Positions 10,330 to 18,657 are shown, numbered from the stretch's first letter. The stretch: DNA of 64,000 nucleotides from Novosphingobium profundi (GCF_018491765.1 NZ_JABWCU010000005.1:248001-312000); one strand, 5' to 3'. Numbers and translations: made by a program. Notes: generated by a model not told the origin, from the sequence alone.

Positions 10330-11581
10330 AGACGAGCACCTCCAGGCCATCGCTGAGGGGCGCGGGGGGATCGAGGTCGGCCTCGGTCCAGCCAAGGCCT
10401 TGCGCTGCCCAGCTGCGGATCGCCGCGTCGGTGCGCGCCGTGCGGGCGGCGATGCGCGCCTCGTCGAGTTTGAGCGCGGCCTGTTCGGCGACATAGAGCG
10501 CGGCAAAGTCGCCGGTGCCGGTGCGGTAGGCGAGCCGGGCGAGCTTGAGTGTCGCGCGGGCCTTCTCGGCGGCCTTGTCGAGCTCGCTTTGACGGCGCGC
10601 GGCCTCGGCCATGCGGTCGCGGCTCGCGGCCAGTTCATCGAGCGCGGCGTCGCGCGCCTTGCGCCACTGGACGACGGCGGCCCGCGCGGTAGGATTGGAA
10701 ATTGCCTCGGGGCTGTCGGCCGGGTCGACCGCGAGCGCGGCGTCGAGCTCGGGCTGGCTGACCTTGCTGGCGATGAGATGCGCGATCAGGCTGCGTTCGA
10801 GCGCGAGCAGGTCGGCCCGCCGCGCGATCTCGTCAAGCGTGCTCTGGGCGGGGACCGGCGCTCCGAAATCGGGAACGGCTCCGGCCTCGCCCAGCTTCTG
10901 CTGGACCTCATCGCTCGAAAGTCCGACGAGGCGGGCAAGGGCTTCGCGGCTGTCCTCGAATTCGGTGCGCGCCGTATCTGTCCCGGCATCGGCGGTCGAG
11001 AGGGCGGTTCCCGCCAGCCCCGTGTCGACCCCGCTGACGAGCCCGGCTTCCTCGCGGTAGGCCGCGATCTCGGCGTTGTCGCTGGTCGGGGCGAGCGCGG
11101 CGGTGCGCGTGACCAGTATTTCCTGCAAGTGCCGCGTCTCGATGTAGGCAAGCGCGATGCGGGTCGCGAGATCGGAGTGGTGCGCGGCGAAGCGGAAGGC
11201 GCGCGCGGCCTGTTCGGCGTCGGCCTCGTTCATCCCGCGGGTGTCGAAAAGGCGGCCCACGCGGGTGTCGATGCGCCGCGCGTGCGAACGGGCCCGGGCA
11301 TTGGCCTTGCGCAGCGACAGCGCTTCGCAGGAAAGCGTACGGTTGCGCGTGAGGCCGGTCTCGACGAGGTCGGCCAGAACGGGATCACCCGCTTCGCGCC
11401 ACCAGTAGGGATCGCCTGCCAGATCCTGCGAACCGTCTTTCGGGACTGTGGTCAGGCGCGAGGCGGCGGTCGTCACCGGCGGCTTGCCCGCGCAGGCTCC
11501 AAGCGCCAGGGCGCAGGTCAGCGCCAGGGCGGTTGCGGCAATCGGGCGGCGTCGGGTGCGATAGGGGCGAACGTACGGCAC
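10322..11581 (-). CDS. TolC/NodT-like outer-membrane channel lipoprotein, first gene of opg operon
   Basis: Outer-membrane efflux family protein. A signal peptide with lipobox (LALTCALALGAC) precedes DPYWWREAGDPVLADLVETGL, typical of the first helix of OMF channels; long Ala/Arg-rich helices follow with the usual internal duplication. At about 419 aa it is slightly short for the family. Start choice is uncertain: GTG 11581 gives a compact signal peptide, ATG 11668 would add 29 residues; neither has a clear Shine-Dalgarno. The following adaptor gene overlaps by 8 bp. With adaptor, OpgG and OpgH it would complete a trans-envelope path. Confidence 0.82.
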   Translation of the reverse strand: MPYVRPYRTRRRPIAATALALTCALALGACAGKPPVTTAASRLTTVPKDGSQDLAGDPYWWREAGDPVLADLVETGLTRNRTLSCEALSLRKANARARSHARRIDTRVGRLFDTRGMNEADAEQAARAFRFAAHHSDLATRIALAYIETRHLQEILVTRTAALAPTSDNAEIAAYREEAGLVSGVDTGLAGTALSTADAGTDTARTEFEDSREALARLVGLSSDEVQQKLGEAGAVPDFGAPVPAQSTLDEIARRADLLALERSLIAHLIASKVSQPELDAALAVDPADSPEAISNPTARAAVVQWRKARDAALDELAASRDRMAEAARRQSELDKAAEKARATLKLARLAYRTGTGDFAALYVAEQAALKLDEARIAARTARTDAAIRSWAAQGLGWTEADLDPPAPLSDGLEVLVCD

Positions 11582-11893
11582 GATGCTGCGATAGCGAGAT
11601 TGCCGGGCAAGGCAATCGTCGAGCCCCAGATTTTCGCCGTACCGGGGGGGGATTTTCACGCCTTGCATCGAAGATGCCGCACATTCGGCCGCATCTTCCG
11701 GTTTCGCCAGATCCAATGAATGCCGCAATCGCCGATACCCCGCCGCCCAGAACAGGCCCTCTTCGCCAGACTAGACACATGGGGAGGGGTTTTGTTTCCA
11801 GGCAGGCTTCTGAAATGTGCCCGGGCGCGCCGCGGCGGAGGAAGGCGCCGGGCCGGGTTGCCAGCGCCACCGGTGCGTTGCACAGTGGCCGCG
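11582..11893. other. Divergent intergenic region between the opg operon and yjbQ
   Basis: 312 bp carrying the promoters of both directions. It includes a G-run (GGGGGGG near 11650) and ATG-containing frames that could extend the TolC-like protein. I see no clear -35/-10 pair or operator and no convincing small gene. Confidence 0.5.
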
Positions 11894-12310
11894 ATGAGAC
11901 AGGCCAGTGACATCCTCACGTTCCCGACTGCAGGGCAGGGCCTCACCGAAATAACGGGCGAGCTGGCCGCGTGGCTGGCTGGCACGGGCCTGCGCGAAGG
12001 GCTCCTGACCATGCTGTGCCGGCACACTTCGGCGTCGCTGCTGATCCAGGAGAACGCGGCGCCCGAAGTGCGCGGCGATCTCGTCGACTGGCTCGACCGG
12101 CTGGCCCCGCAAGGACCCCACTACCGCCACGACGACGAGGGCCCCGACGACATGCCTGCCCACCTCAAGGCCACGCTGACCGGGGTCAACCTGCAGGTGC
12201 CGGTGCTGAGCGGACGGATGGCACTGGGCACCTGGCAGGGTATCTACCTGGCCGAACACCGCAGCCGTCCGCACCGTCGGCAAGTGGCGGTTCATGTGAT
12301 CGGGGCATAA
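11894..12310 (+). CDS. yjbQ: YjbQ family protein (UPF0047)
   Basis: Small trimeric protein of the UPF0047 family; homologues show weak thiamine-phosphate-synthase activity, and the true role is unsettled. The 138-aa length is typical. Diagnostic blocks are LTMLCRHTSASLLIQENA, the His-rich YRHDDEGPDD with metal-type ligands, and the C-terminal GTWQGIYLAEHRSRPHRR. The start at ATG 11894 begins directly at the fold; longer frame extensions upstream are not conserved-looking. It lies 58 bp before the cytochrome b gene on the same strand and may share its transcript. Confidence 0.92.
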   Translation: MRQASDILTFPTAGQGLTEITGELAAWLAGTGLREGLLTMLCRHTSASLLIQENAAPEVRGDLVDWLDRLAPQGPHYRHDDEGPDDMPAHLKATLTGVNLQVPVLSGRMALGTWQGIYLAEHRSRPHRRQVAVHVIGA

Positions 12311-12368
12311 TGGGCGAAAGGGCCGGGGTGCAAAGGCGCGCCCCAGCCGGACGGGAAGGGCGCGCGCA

Positions 12369-13244
12369 ATGGCGGAAGATCCGATGGGGCCGACCCCCGA
12401 GGCAGGAACCGGCGCAAGAGGGGCGCATCCAGGCCGTATGCGCGTTCGCCACCGGCTCTCGACACGGATCTGGCACGCGCTCAACGCGCTCACTCTCCTG
12501 GTCATGCTGATGAGCGGGTTGATGATCTTCAACGCGCACCCCCGGCTCTACTGGGGCGAATACGGTGCGAATTTCGATGCGCCCTGGTTCAAGATTTCCT
12601 CCGCGCGCCAGGGTGCGCGCGAATTCGGCTTCGTCCAGATCGGCAATGCGCGCCTCGAGACGAGCGGTGTGCTGGGCTACTGGCACGACCCTGACGGAGT
12701 GGTGCAGCGCCATGCCTTTCCCTGGTGGTCGACCTTGCCTTCGACCTACAGCCTGGCCCTGGCGCGCATCTGGCACCTTGCCTTCGCCTGGGTGCTAAGC
12801 CTTGCGCTGGCGCTCTACCTTGTCTGGTCGCTGATCAACGGGCATCTGCGCCGCGACATCCACATCACCCGGCGCGAATGGCACTGGCGAGCGCTTTGGC
12901 ACGACGTCACGGAGCACGCGCGCCTGCGCTTTCCCAAGGGCGAGGCGGCACTGCGCTATTCGGTGCTCCAGAAACTGGCTTATGCCTCGGTGCTCTTCGT
13001 CCTGCTTCCGCTGATGATCGCGACGGGCCTTGCCATGTCGCCCGGTACCGATGCCTGGGCGCCGCTTTTGACCGAGGTCTTGGGCGGGCGCCAGAGCGCG
13101 CGTTCGGTCCATTTCCTGTGCGCTTTCGGGCTTGTCGGCTTCTTTCTCGTCCATATGGCGATGGTGCTTCTCTCGGGGCCGATCAACCAGGTGCGCGGCA
13201 TGATAACCGGACGGTTCCGGATAACCGAGGAGGCGGGCGCATGA
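12369..13244 (+). CDS. Cytochrome b/b6 (b561-type) membrane subunit
   Basis: Predicted four-helix di-haem cytochrome b that links the quinone pool to the molybdenum protein encoded next. Haem-ligand His candidates sit in STRIWHALNALT, ARIWHLAFAW, SARSVHFLCAF and GFFLVHMAMVL. The periplasmic loop (RLYWGEYGANF) follows the first helix, as in Ni-hydrogenase/thiosulfate-reductase cytochrome b relatives. AAGGG lies 8 nt before ATG 12369; ATG 12438 is an alternative that removes a polar 23-residue leader. The stop overlaps the next start (ATGA), consistent with a two-subunit enzyme. Confidence 0.85.
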   Translation: MAEDPMGPTPEAGTGARGAHPGRMRVRHRLSTRIWHALNALTLLVMLMSGLMIFNAHPRLYWGEYGANFDAPWFKISSARQGAREFGFVQIGNARLETSGVLGYWHDPDGVVQRHAFPWWSTLPSTYSLALARIWHLAFAWVLSLALALYLVWSLINGHLRRDIHITRREWHWRALWHDVTEHARLRFPKGEAALRYSVLQKLAYASVLFVLLPLMIATGLAMSPGTDAWAPLLTEVLGGRQSARSVHFLCAFGLVGFFLVHMAMVLLSGPINQVRGMITGRFRITEEAGA

Positions 13245-14023
13245 GCCGCATCGTGCGCCCGCACGCGCCGCTCGTCACCCGGCGCGCGCTCATTCGCGGC
13301 GGGGCGCTGGCCGCCGGAGGGCTTGCGCTTTCGGGCTGCGACGGGCTCGTGCGCGACCCCGATGTGACCGGCATACTGGGCAAGGCCGAAGATCTGCACC
13401 GCGTCAGCCAGCGTACGCTGGGCGGCGGAGCGCTCGCGCGCGAATACACCCGTCTCGACCTGTCACCGGTGTTCCGTGCCAACGGCAGTCGCAGCGTCGC
13501 CGATGCGGCTTACCGCCGCCAGCTCGCGGAGGGCTTCGCGGGCTGGCACTTGCGGGTGGAGGGCCTGGTCGCGCGCCCGCTCGACCTCTCGCTGGCGGCC
13601 TTGCGCGACCTGCCCCAGCGCAGCCAGATCACCCGGCACGATTGCGTCGAGGGGTGGAGCGCGATCGGGCAGTGGCAGGGGCCCCAGCTTGGCAGCGTGC
13701 TGCGTCTGGCCGGCCTGGCCGATGCGGCGCGCTACATCGTGTTCCACTGCGCGGACCTCTACCACGGACGCCCCTATTACGAATCGATCGATCTTGCCGA
13801 TGCCTTCCATCCCCAGACGATCCTTGCCTGGCAGATGAACGGTGCCCCGCTTAAGGAGGCGCACGGCGCGCCGCTTCGGCTGCGCGTCGAGCGCCAGCTG
13901 GGCTACAAGCAGGCCAAGTTCGTGACGCGCATCGTCGCCGTGTCCTCGCTCGAGGGGATCCACGGGGGCAAGGGCGGGTTCTGGGAGGACCTGGGCGACT
14001 ACGCCTGGTACGCCGGGATCTGA
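13241..14023 (+). CDS. Molybdopterin-dependent oxidoreductase (sulfite-oxidase fold), Tat-exported
   Basis: Periplasmic molybdoenzyme of the sulfite-oxidase/YedY superfamily. The N-terminus has a twin-arginine signal (TRRALIRGGALAAGGLALSGC) whose end also fits a lipobox, so it may be a Tat-exported lipoprotein. The Mo-ligand Cys is in the family motif TRHDCVEGWS; downstream blocks FHCADLYHGRPYYESID and GAPLRLRVERQLGYKQAKFV are typical. At 260 aa it lacks the C-terminal dimerisation domain of true sulfite oxidases. It is translationally coupled to the cytochrome b gene, its likely electron partner. Substrate unknown. Confidence 0.88.
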   Translation: MSRIVRPHAPLVTRRALIRGGALAAGGLALSGCDGLVRDPDVTGILGKAEDLHRVSQRTLGGGALAREYTRLDLSPVFRANGSRSVADAAYRRQLAEGFAGWHLRVEGLVARPLDLSLAALRDLPQRSQITRHDCVEGWSAIGQWQGPQLGSVLRLAGLADAARYIVFHCADLYHGRPYYESIDLADAFHPQTILAWQMNGAPLKEAHGAPLRLRVERQLGYKQAKFVTRIVAVSSLEGIHGGKGGFWEDLGDYAWYAGI

Positions 14024-14028
14024 GGCTG

Positions 14029-14066
14029 GAGCGGTTTTCGATCAGATTGCATCAGATCGACCGCTC
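14029..14066. repeat. Palindromic intergenic element
   Basis: Outer arms GAGCGGT (14029-14035) and ACCGCTC (14060-14066), inner arms CGATC (14039-14043) and GATCG (14055-14059) form a nested dyad just after the molybdoenzyme stop. The AT-richer sequence continues to the next gene and resembles dispersed intergenic palindromes of alphaproteobacteria. It could also serve as a terminator. No second copy was noticed here. Confidence 0.45.
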
Positions 14067-14128
14067 TAGACTACTGTTTTCACGCATTTTCTGAAACGTC
14101 AGGTGATCCCACCCGGCTGGAAAGTGCC

Positions 14129-14326
14129 CTAGAGCTTGCGCAGTGGCACCACGTTGTCGCCGTCGCCATCGGGGGTGGGAGTGAAGGCCGCCAGGGTCTC
14201 GGTCACGCGGTCGAGCGCGGTCTGGACGAAGGCGGCCTCGACCAGGTACTCGCGTTCGTCGAGCAGCGAGAGGGCCTGTGTCAGCAAGGCGTGCGCGCGC
14301 GCGATCTTGTCGGTTGTCTGATCCAT
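14129..14326 (-). CDS. Small hypothetical protein, 65 aa
   Basis: Unrecognised small soluble protein, predicted mostly helical (ALLTQALSLLDEREYLVEAAFVQTAL region) with an acidic Asp/Gly-rich tail before VVPLRKL. I chose ATG 14326 because AGGG lies 8 nt upstream; the frame upstream of it is low-GC non-coding sequence. It converges with the molybdoenzyme gene and sits upstream of a long hairpin. Nothing in the sequence suggests a function. Confidence 0.6.
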   Translation of the reverse strand: MDQTTDKIARAHALLTQALSLLDEREYLVEAAFVQTALDRVTETLAAFTPTPDGDGDNVVPLRKL

Positions 14327-14488
14327 GGTGCGAGCCCTATTAAATTTATGAAATGGCACCGCGGTTCTAAGGTGATTGCCATAGGAATGCACGGATAAAC
14401 CGGAGGAGGCGCGGTTTTGTGCCGCCAGGATGGGGCGTTCTTGCGTCGAATCGATCGCGATGGGCCGAAAAAACGAACTTCGAGGCCG

Positions 14489-14547
14489 AATCGAAAGAGG
14501 CCCACAAATAGATCCATTTCGGATCTATTTGTGGGCCTCTTTCGATT
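14489..14547. terminator. Perfect 27-bp inverted repeat downstream of wecC
   Basis: Arms 14489-14515 and 14521-14547 are perfect reverse complements around the 5-nt loop ATTTC. It starts 7 bp past the wecC stop codon. On the minus strand the stem is followed about 15 nt later by a T-run (TTTTTT, 14470-14475 region), so termination there is plausible. The stem is unusually long and unmutated. Confidence 0.65.
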
Positions 14548-14554
14548 ACTTGGT

Positions 14555-15865
14555 TCAGACGGCCAGTTTGAGGCGGGCTTCTTCCTCGCGCACGACGCGA
14601 GGCTGGTCGGGCCAGATGCCGCGCGTGTCGTAGACCAGCTTGGTGGCGCGTTCGGCGAGTGGAACCACGCGGAATACGTCGTGGTCGACCAGGACGATGA
14701 GGATGTCGCAGGTCTCCAGCGCGTCGTCGATGTCGATCTGAAGGACACCGGTTCCGGTGAATTCGATCGGCAGTTCGGCGGCGTAAGGCTCGACCACGTG
14801 GATGCGCGCGCCGAACCTGCGGGCAAGGCGGCTGGCGACGAAGCGCGCGGGGCTTTCGCGAAAGTCGTCGATGTTGGCCTTGAAGGCGAGCCCCAGGCAC
14901 GCGACTTTCGCCTCGGGCTGCGCCTCGATGAGGGCCTCGGCCTTGGCGACGACGTGGTGCATCTTGCGGTCGTTGACGCCGCGCGCGGTGCGGATCAGCG
15001 GGGTTTCGTCAGGCGCGCCGTGGACGATGAACCAGGGGTCGACCGCGATGCAGTGGCCGCCCACGCCCGGACCCGGGCTCAGGATGTTGACGCGCGGGTG
15101 CCGGTTGGCAAGGCGGATCACCTCCCACACGTCGAGCCCCATCTTGTCCGAGACGATCGAGAGTTCGTTGGCGAAGGCGATGTTGACGTCGCGGTAGGCG
15201 TTCTCGACAAGCTTGGTCATTTCGGCCGAACGGGCGTCGGTGGTAACGCATTCGCCGCGCACGAAGCGCTTGTAGAAGGCCAGCGCCTTGCGCGCGCAGC
15301 GCGGGGTAATGCCGCCGATCGAGCGGTCGTTGTTGATCAGTTCTTCCAGGATACGGCCGGGCAGGACGCGCTCGGGGCAATAGGCGATCGCGATGTCGGG
15401 GGTGTCGTGGGTGAGCCCGGGTACCTTGAGGTCGGGGCGCATCTTGGCGATCATGTCGCGCATCTGCTCGGTGGTGCCGACCGGCGAGGTCGATTCCAGG
15501 ATCACCACGTCGCCATGCTTGAGGACCGGCGCGATCGTGCGTGCCGCTGCCAGGACGTAGGAAATGTCGGGCGCGTGATCGCCGTCCTCCTTGTGAAAGG
15601 GGGTGGGCACCGCGATCACGAAGATATCGGCGGGGGCAACCGTGGTCGAGGCCGAAAGCAGCCCGCGCGCCACGACGCCCTGCACCAGTCCGTCGAGATC
15701 GACTTCCTCGATATGAATTTCGCCGCGGTTGATCGTCTCGACGACCTTTTGCGAGACGTCGAGGCCCAGCACCGTGCAGCCCGCGCGCGCGATCACGGCG
15801 GCGGTGGGCAGGCCGATGTAGCCAAGGCCGACGACACAGACGCTGGGTTTAGATTCCGATTTCAT
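14555..15865 (-). CDS. wecC: UDP-N-acetyl-D-mannosamine dehydrogenase
   Basis: Oxidises UDP-ManNAc to UDP-ManNAcA using two NAD+, for surface polysaccharide. Rossmann motif VCVVGLGYIGLPTAAVIARAG opens the protein; VAIAYCPERVLPGRI and the catalytic-Cys loop GVGGHCIAVDPWF are characteristic. The 436-aa length is typical. ATG 15865 lies inside the wecB 3' end (17-bp overlap), so it is co-translated with the epimerase that supplies its substrate. A relative acting on another UDP-HexNAc cannot be excluded, but the wecB neighbour supports ManNAc. Confidence 0.92.
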   Translation of the reverse strand: MKSESKPSVCVVGLGYIGLPTAAVIARAGCTVLGLDVSQKVVETINRGEIHIEEVDLDGLVQGVVARGLLSASTTVAPADIFVIAVPTPFHKEDGDHAPDISYVLAAARTIAPVLKHGDVVILESTSPVGTTEQMRDMIAKMRPDLKVPGLTHDTPDIAIAYCPERVLPGRILEELINNDRSIGGITPRCARKALAFYKRFVRGECVTTDARSAEMTKLVENAYRDVNIAFANELSIVSDKMGLDVWEVIRLANRHPRVNILSPGPGVGGHCIAVDPWFIVHGAPDETPLIRTARGVNDRKMHHVVAKAEALIEAQPEAKVACLGLAFKANIDDFRESPARFVASRLARRFGARIHVVEPYAAELPIEFTGTGVLQIDIDDALETCDILIVLVDHDVFRVVPLAERATKLVYDTRGIWPDQPRVVREEEARLKLAV

Positions 15866-16997
15866 GGCCAAGCAGCTCCACGATCCGGCGCGCCGCCTCG
15901 CCATCCCCGAACGGGTTGTGCGCGCGCGCCATTGCCTCGTACGATTCCGTATCGTCGAGCAAGATTGAAATTTCGGAAACGATGCGCGCGGCATCGGTGC
16001 CGACGAGCTTTGCCGTACCCGCGGCGACGCCTTCGGGGCGTTCGGTCGTCTCGCGCATGACGAGCACCGGCTTGCCGAGCGCGGGGGCTTCTTCCTGCAC
16101 GCCGCCCGAATCGGTAAGCATGATCTCGCATAGCGAAAGCAGCCGGGCGAAGTGCGGGTAGTCGAGCGGTTCGATGAGCGCGACGTTATCGAGCCCGGAG
16201 AGCCTGGCGTTCATCACCTTGCGCACGTTGGGGTTGAGGTGGACGGGGAAGATCACGGCGGTATCGGGTCGCTCGGCGATACGGCGGATGGCCGTCGCGA
16301 TCTGCTCCATGCCTTCGCCGAAGTTCTCGCGGCGGTGGCTGGTCACGCCGACCACCCGCTTGCCGGCGAAGCGCGTCTCGAGCTCGGCCAGCCCGGTGGC
16401 AAGCTGGGGGCGGCGTTCGATCTCGCCGGTTACCCAGTGCAGGGCGTCGATCACGGTGTTGCCGGTGACGTGGACGCGTGCAGGCTCGACGTTTTCCTTG
16501 AGGAGCGCGGCCTCGGCCGTCGTCGTCGGCGCGAAGTGCAGGCTGGCGAGCGATCCGATGATCTTGCGGTTCACTTCTTCGGGCCAGGGGTGGAAGATGT
16601 TGTACGAGCGCAGACCTGCCTCGACATGGTCGACCGGCAGCTTGCGGTAATAGGCCGCGAGGCCACCCGCCATCGCGGTCGCGGTGTCGCCCTGGACCAT
16701 GACCCGGTCGGGCCTGGCCGCGTCCATCACTTGTCCCAGTCCGGTCAGCAGGCGCGCGGTCAGGGCATCGAGGCTCTGGTCGGGTTGCATCACGTCAAGG
16801 TCGTGGTCGGGCACGATCCCGGCGATCTCCAATACCTGGTCGAGCATCTGGCGGTGCTGGGCCGAGACGCAGACCACGCATTCGAACCGCGGATCGGCCT
16901 TGAGCGCGTGGATCACCGGGAACAGCTTGATCGCCTCGGGACGGGTGCCGAAGACGACGAGTATACGGGCCGGGCGCGCGGGATCGCTAATGGTCAT
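15849..16997 (-). CDS. wecB: UDP-N-acetylglucosamine 2-epimerase (non-hydrolysing)
   Basis: Converts UDP-GlcNAc to UDP-ManNAc for the dehydrogenase encoded next. GT-B-like fold with signature VVFGTRPEAIKLFPV, VQGDTATAMAGGLAAYY, HVEAGLRSYN, VTSHRRENFGEG and LTDSGGVQEEAPALGKP; 382 aa is standard. ATG 16997 is preceded immediately by a hairpin and overlaps an 11-codon leader frame, and has no properly spaced Shine-Dalgarno, so expression may be coupled to or attenuated by upstream sequence. A spermidine-synthase-like gene ends 50 bp upstream on the same strand. Confidence 0.95.
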   Translation of the reverse strand: MTISDPARPARILVVFGTRPEAIKLFPVIHALKADPRFECVVCVSAQHRQMLDQVLEIAGIVPDHDLDVMQPDQSLDALTARLLTGLGQVMDAARPDRVMVQGDTATAMAGGLAAYYRKLPVDHVEAGLRSYNIFHPWPEEVNRKIIGSLASLHFAPTTTAEAALLKENVEPARVHVTGNTVIDALHWVTGEIERRPQLATGLAELETRFAGKRVVGVTSHRRENFGEGMEQIATAIRRIAERPDTAVIFPVHLNPNVRKVMNARLSGLDNVALIEPLDYPHFARLLSLCEIMLTDSGGVQEEAPALGKPVLVMRETTERPEGVAAGTAKLVGTDAARIVSEISILLDDTESYEAMARAHNPFGDGEAARRIVELLGHEIGI

Positions 16998-17029
16998 CTC
17001 CGGGTGTCTATCACCCGGAGGTTAACCAT
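16994..17029 (-). CDS. Possible 11-codon leader peptide of wecB
   Basis: ATG 17029 opens MVNLRVIDTRR and its TGA overlaps the wecB ATG as ATGA. The frame runs through the hairpin, so a ribosome translating it would unfold the structure. No strong Shine-Dalgarno precedes it, and so short a frame can arise by chance. Confidence 0.3.
   Translation of the reverse strand: MVNLRVIDTRR
16998..17020 (-). promoter_or_regulatory. Hairpin abutting the wecB start codon
   Basis: CTCCGGGTG (16998-17006) and CACCCGGAG (17012-17020) form a 9-bp stem with a 5-nt loop. In the minus-strand mRNA the stem ends at the base before the AUG, and its GGAG is paired. This would limit ribosome access unless opened by translation of the short leader frame 16994-17029. 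Confidence 0.5.
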
Positions 17030-17047
17030 GAAATAAGCGATCTGACT

Positions 17048-17758
17048 TCAGGCGGCGGGCTTGCGCGCGAACCACAAGGTGTGCGGGAAGGCTTCCCCGC
17101 TCGGGCGCGAGCCGACGGTGCGCGCCGAGACGATGAAACCGGCCTCTTCCAGCCTTGCGGTAAAGGCAGGGTCGGACCAGGACGACCAGACGGAAAGGAT
17201 GCCGCCGGGGCGCAGCGCGCGCAGCGCGCGGGCGAGGCCATCGGGCGAATAGAGCCGGTCGTTCTGCCAGCGGGTGAGGCCTTCGGGTCCGTTGTCGACG
17301 TCGAGCAGGATCGCGTCGTAGCCCTCGCGCGCGGCGTCGATCAGCACCGCGACGTCGTCCTCGACGAGCATGACGCGCGGGTCGTCCAGGCAACCGTCGG
17401 TGAGCTTGGCCATCGGGCCGCGCGCCCAGGCGATGATCTCGGGCACGATCTCGGCGACGAGGACGCCCGCATCGGCAGGCAGCACGCCAAGCGCGGCGCG
17501 CAGCGTGAAGCCCATGCCGTAGCCACCAATCAGCATCTGGACCGCGGGGCGGCCGAAAAGCTGGTCGCAGGTCATCACCGCGAGCGCTTCTTCCGAGGCA
17601 TTGGCCTCGGTGCTCATCAGTTCGGTGTCCTCGAGCAGGATGGTGAAATCCTCGCCGTGCTGGATCAGGCGCATTTCGACGCCTTCGGGCACGTGGGCAA
17701 CGCCGAGAAGGATGTCGTTGGAGGTGTCGATCGGCTCGAGGGGAAGCGTGGTGGCCAT
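17048..17758 (-). CDS. Spermidine-synthase-like methyltransferase-fold protein
   Basis: 236-aa protein with a class I SAM/dcSAM-binding Rossmann fold: glycine-rich IGGYGMGFTLRAAL, acidic end of beta-2 (VAEIVPEIIAWA), and ILLDVDNGPEGLT. It resembles the short spermidine-synthase-like proteins of sphingomonads, but the aminopropyltransferase active-site pattern is not evident to me, so activity is uncertain. ATG 17758 has GGAG 8 nt upstream. It precedes wecB by 50 bp and is divergent from dcd. Confidence 0.7.
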   Translation of the reverse strand: MATTLPLEPIDTSNDILLGVAHVPEGVEMRLIQHGEDFTILLEDTELMSTEANASEEALAVMTCDQLFGRPAVQMLIGGYGMGFTLRAALGVLPADAGVLVAEIVPEIIAWARGPMAKLTDGCLDDPRVMLVEDDVAVLIDAAREGYDAILLDVDNGPEGLTRWQNDRLYSPDGLARALRALRPGGILSVWSSWSDPAFTARLEEAGFIVSARTVGSRPSGEAFPHTLWFARKPAA

Positions 17759-18006
17759 GGAACTGGCTCCGGCTGTGTAAGCAAGAGCACGCGAACGAAC
17801 GGTCCTCTCGGCCGGGCCCGTGCCTACAAGGATGATGGCCCCGATCGCTTCGGGCATGGGCGAGCTTTCCGGCCAAGGCAAGAGAGCAGGAAGCAGGGCT
17901 GCAATTCATTGTGGATTGCCCGCCGGATCAGGCGGCTGCGCCCGGTTTCGCATGCGTACGCCGGGTTTTGCTTGCTCCCCCGCAAAGCTTGGGTAACACG
18001 GCGCGC

Positions 18007-18561
18007 ATGGCAATTCTGAGCGACAAGTGGATTCGGCAGCAGGCTCTCGAAAACGGCATGATCGAGCCGTTCGTGGAGAGCCAGCGCCGCGAGGGCTGCA
18101 TTTCCTACGGGCTTTCGTCCTATGGCTACGACGCGCGCGTGGCGCCCGAGTTCAAGATATTCACCAACGTCGATTCGGCGGTAGTCGATCCCAAGGACTT
18201 CGCCAGCAACTCCTTCGTCGATCGCGAGACCGAAGTCTGCGTGATCCCGCCCAATTCCTTCGCGCTCGCGCGTACGGTCGAATATTTCCGCGTGCCCAAG
18301 GACGTGCTGGTGATCTGCCTTGGCAAGAGCACGTATGCGCGCTGCGGCATCATCGTGAACGTGACCCCGCTCGAGCCGGGCTGGGAAGGCCACGTCACGC
18401 TCGAATTCTCGAACACCACGCCGCTTCCGGCCAAGATCTACGCCAACGAAGGCGCCTGCCAGTTCCTGTTCCTGCAGGGCAACGAGCCGTGCGAGGTCAG
18501 CTACGCCGACCGTGCGGGCAAGTACATGGGCCAGCGGGGGGTGACCTTGCCGCGCCTTTGA
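18007..18561 (+). CDS. dcd: dCTP deaminase
   Basis: Deaminates dCTP to dUTP for thymidylate synthesis. The 184-aa sequence is strongly conserved: [56 protein letters not shown] with the catalytic Glu in [10 protein letters not shown], and C-terminal [12 protein letters not shown]. The start at ATG 18007 matches the family start [10 protein letters not shown]; the upstream extension is not coding-like. Confidence 0.97.
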   Translation: MAILSDKWIRQQALENGMIEPFVESQRREGCISYGLSSYGYDARVAPEFKIFTNVDSAVVDPKDFASNSFVDRETEVCVIPPNSFALARTVEYFRVPKDVLVICLGKSTYARCGIIVNVTPLEPGWEGHVTLEFSNTTPLPAKIYANEGACQFLFLQGNEPCEVSYADRAGKYMGQRGVTLPRL

Positions 18562-18657
18562 GCACGTTGCGCCGCCCTATCTGAGGTGCCCCGGGGAACC
18601 TTCCCGGGCCCTGGCGGCTTTTCCCGGCGGAGGGTGATCCCTACCGGGAGAATCTGT

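Noticed and set aside
8860..10356. 498-aa plus-strand frame opposite opgG and the adaptor
   Set aside because: Antisense shadow with Arg/Ala/Gly-rich composition and no motif.
14417..16060. 547-aa plus-strand frame over the wecC hairpin and gene
   Set aside because: Reads through a perfect inverted repeat and then antisense to wecC.
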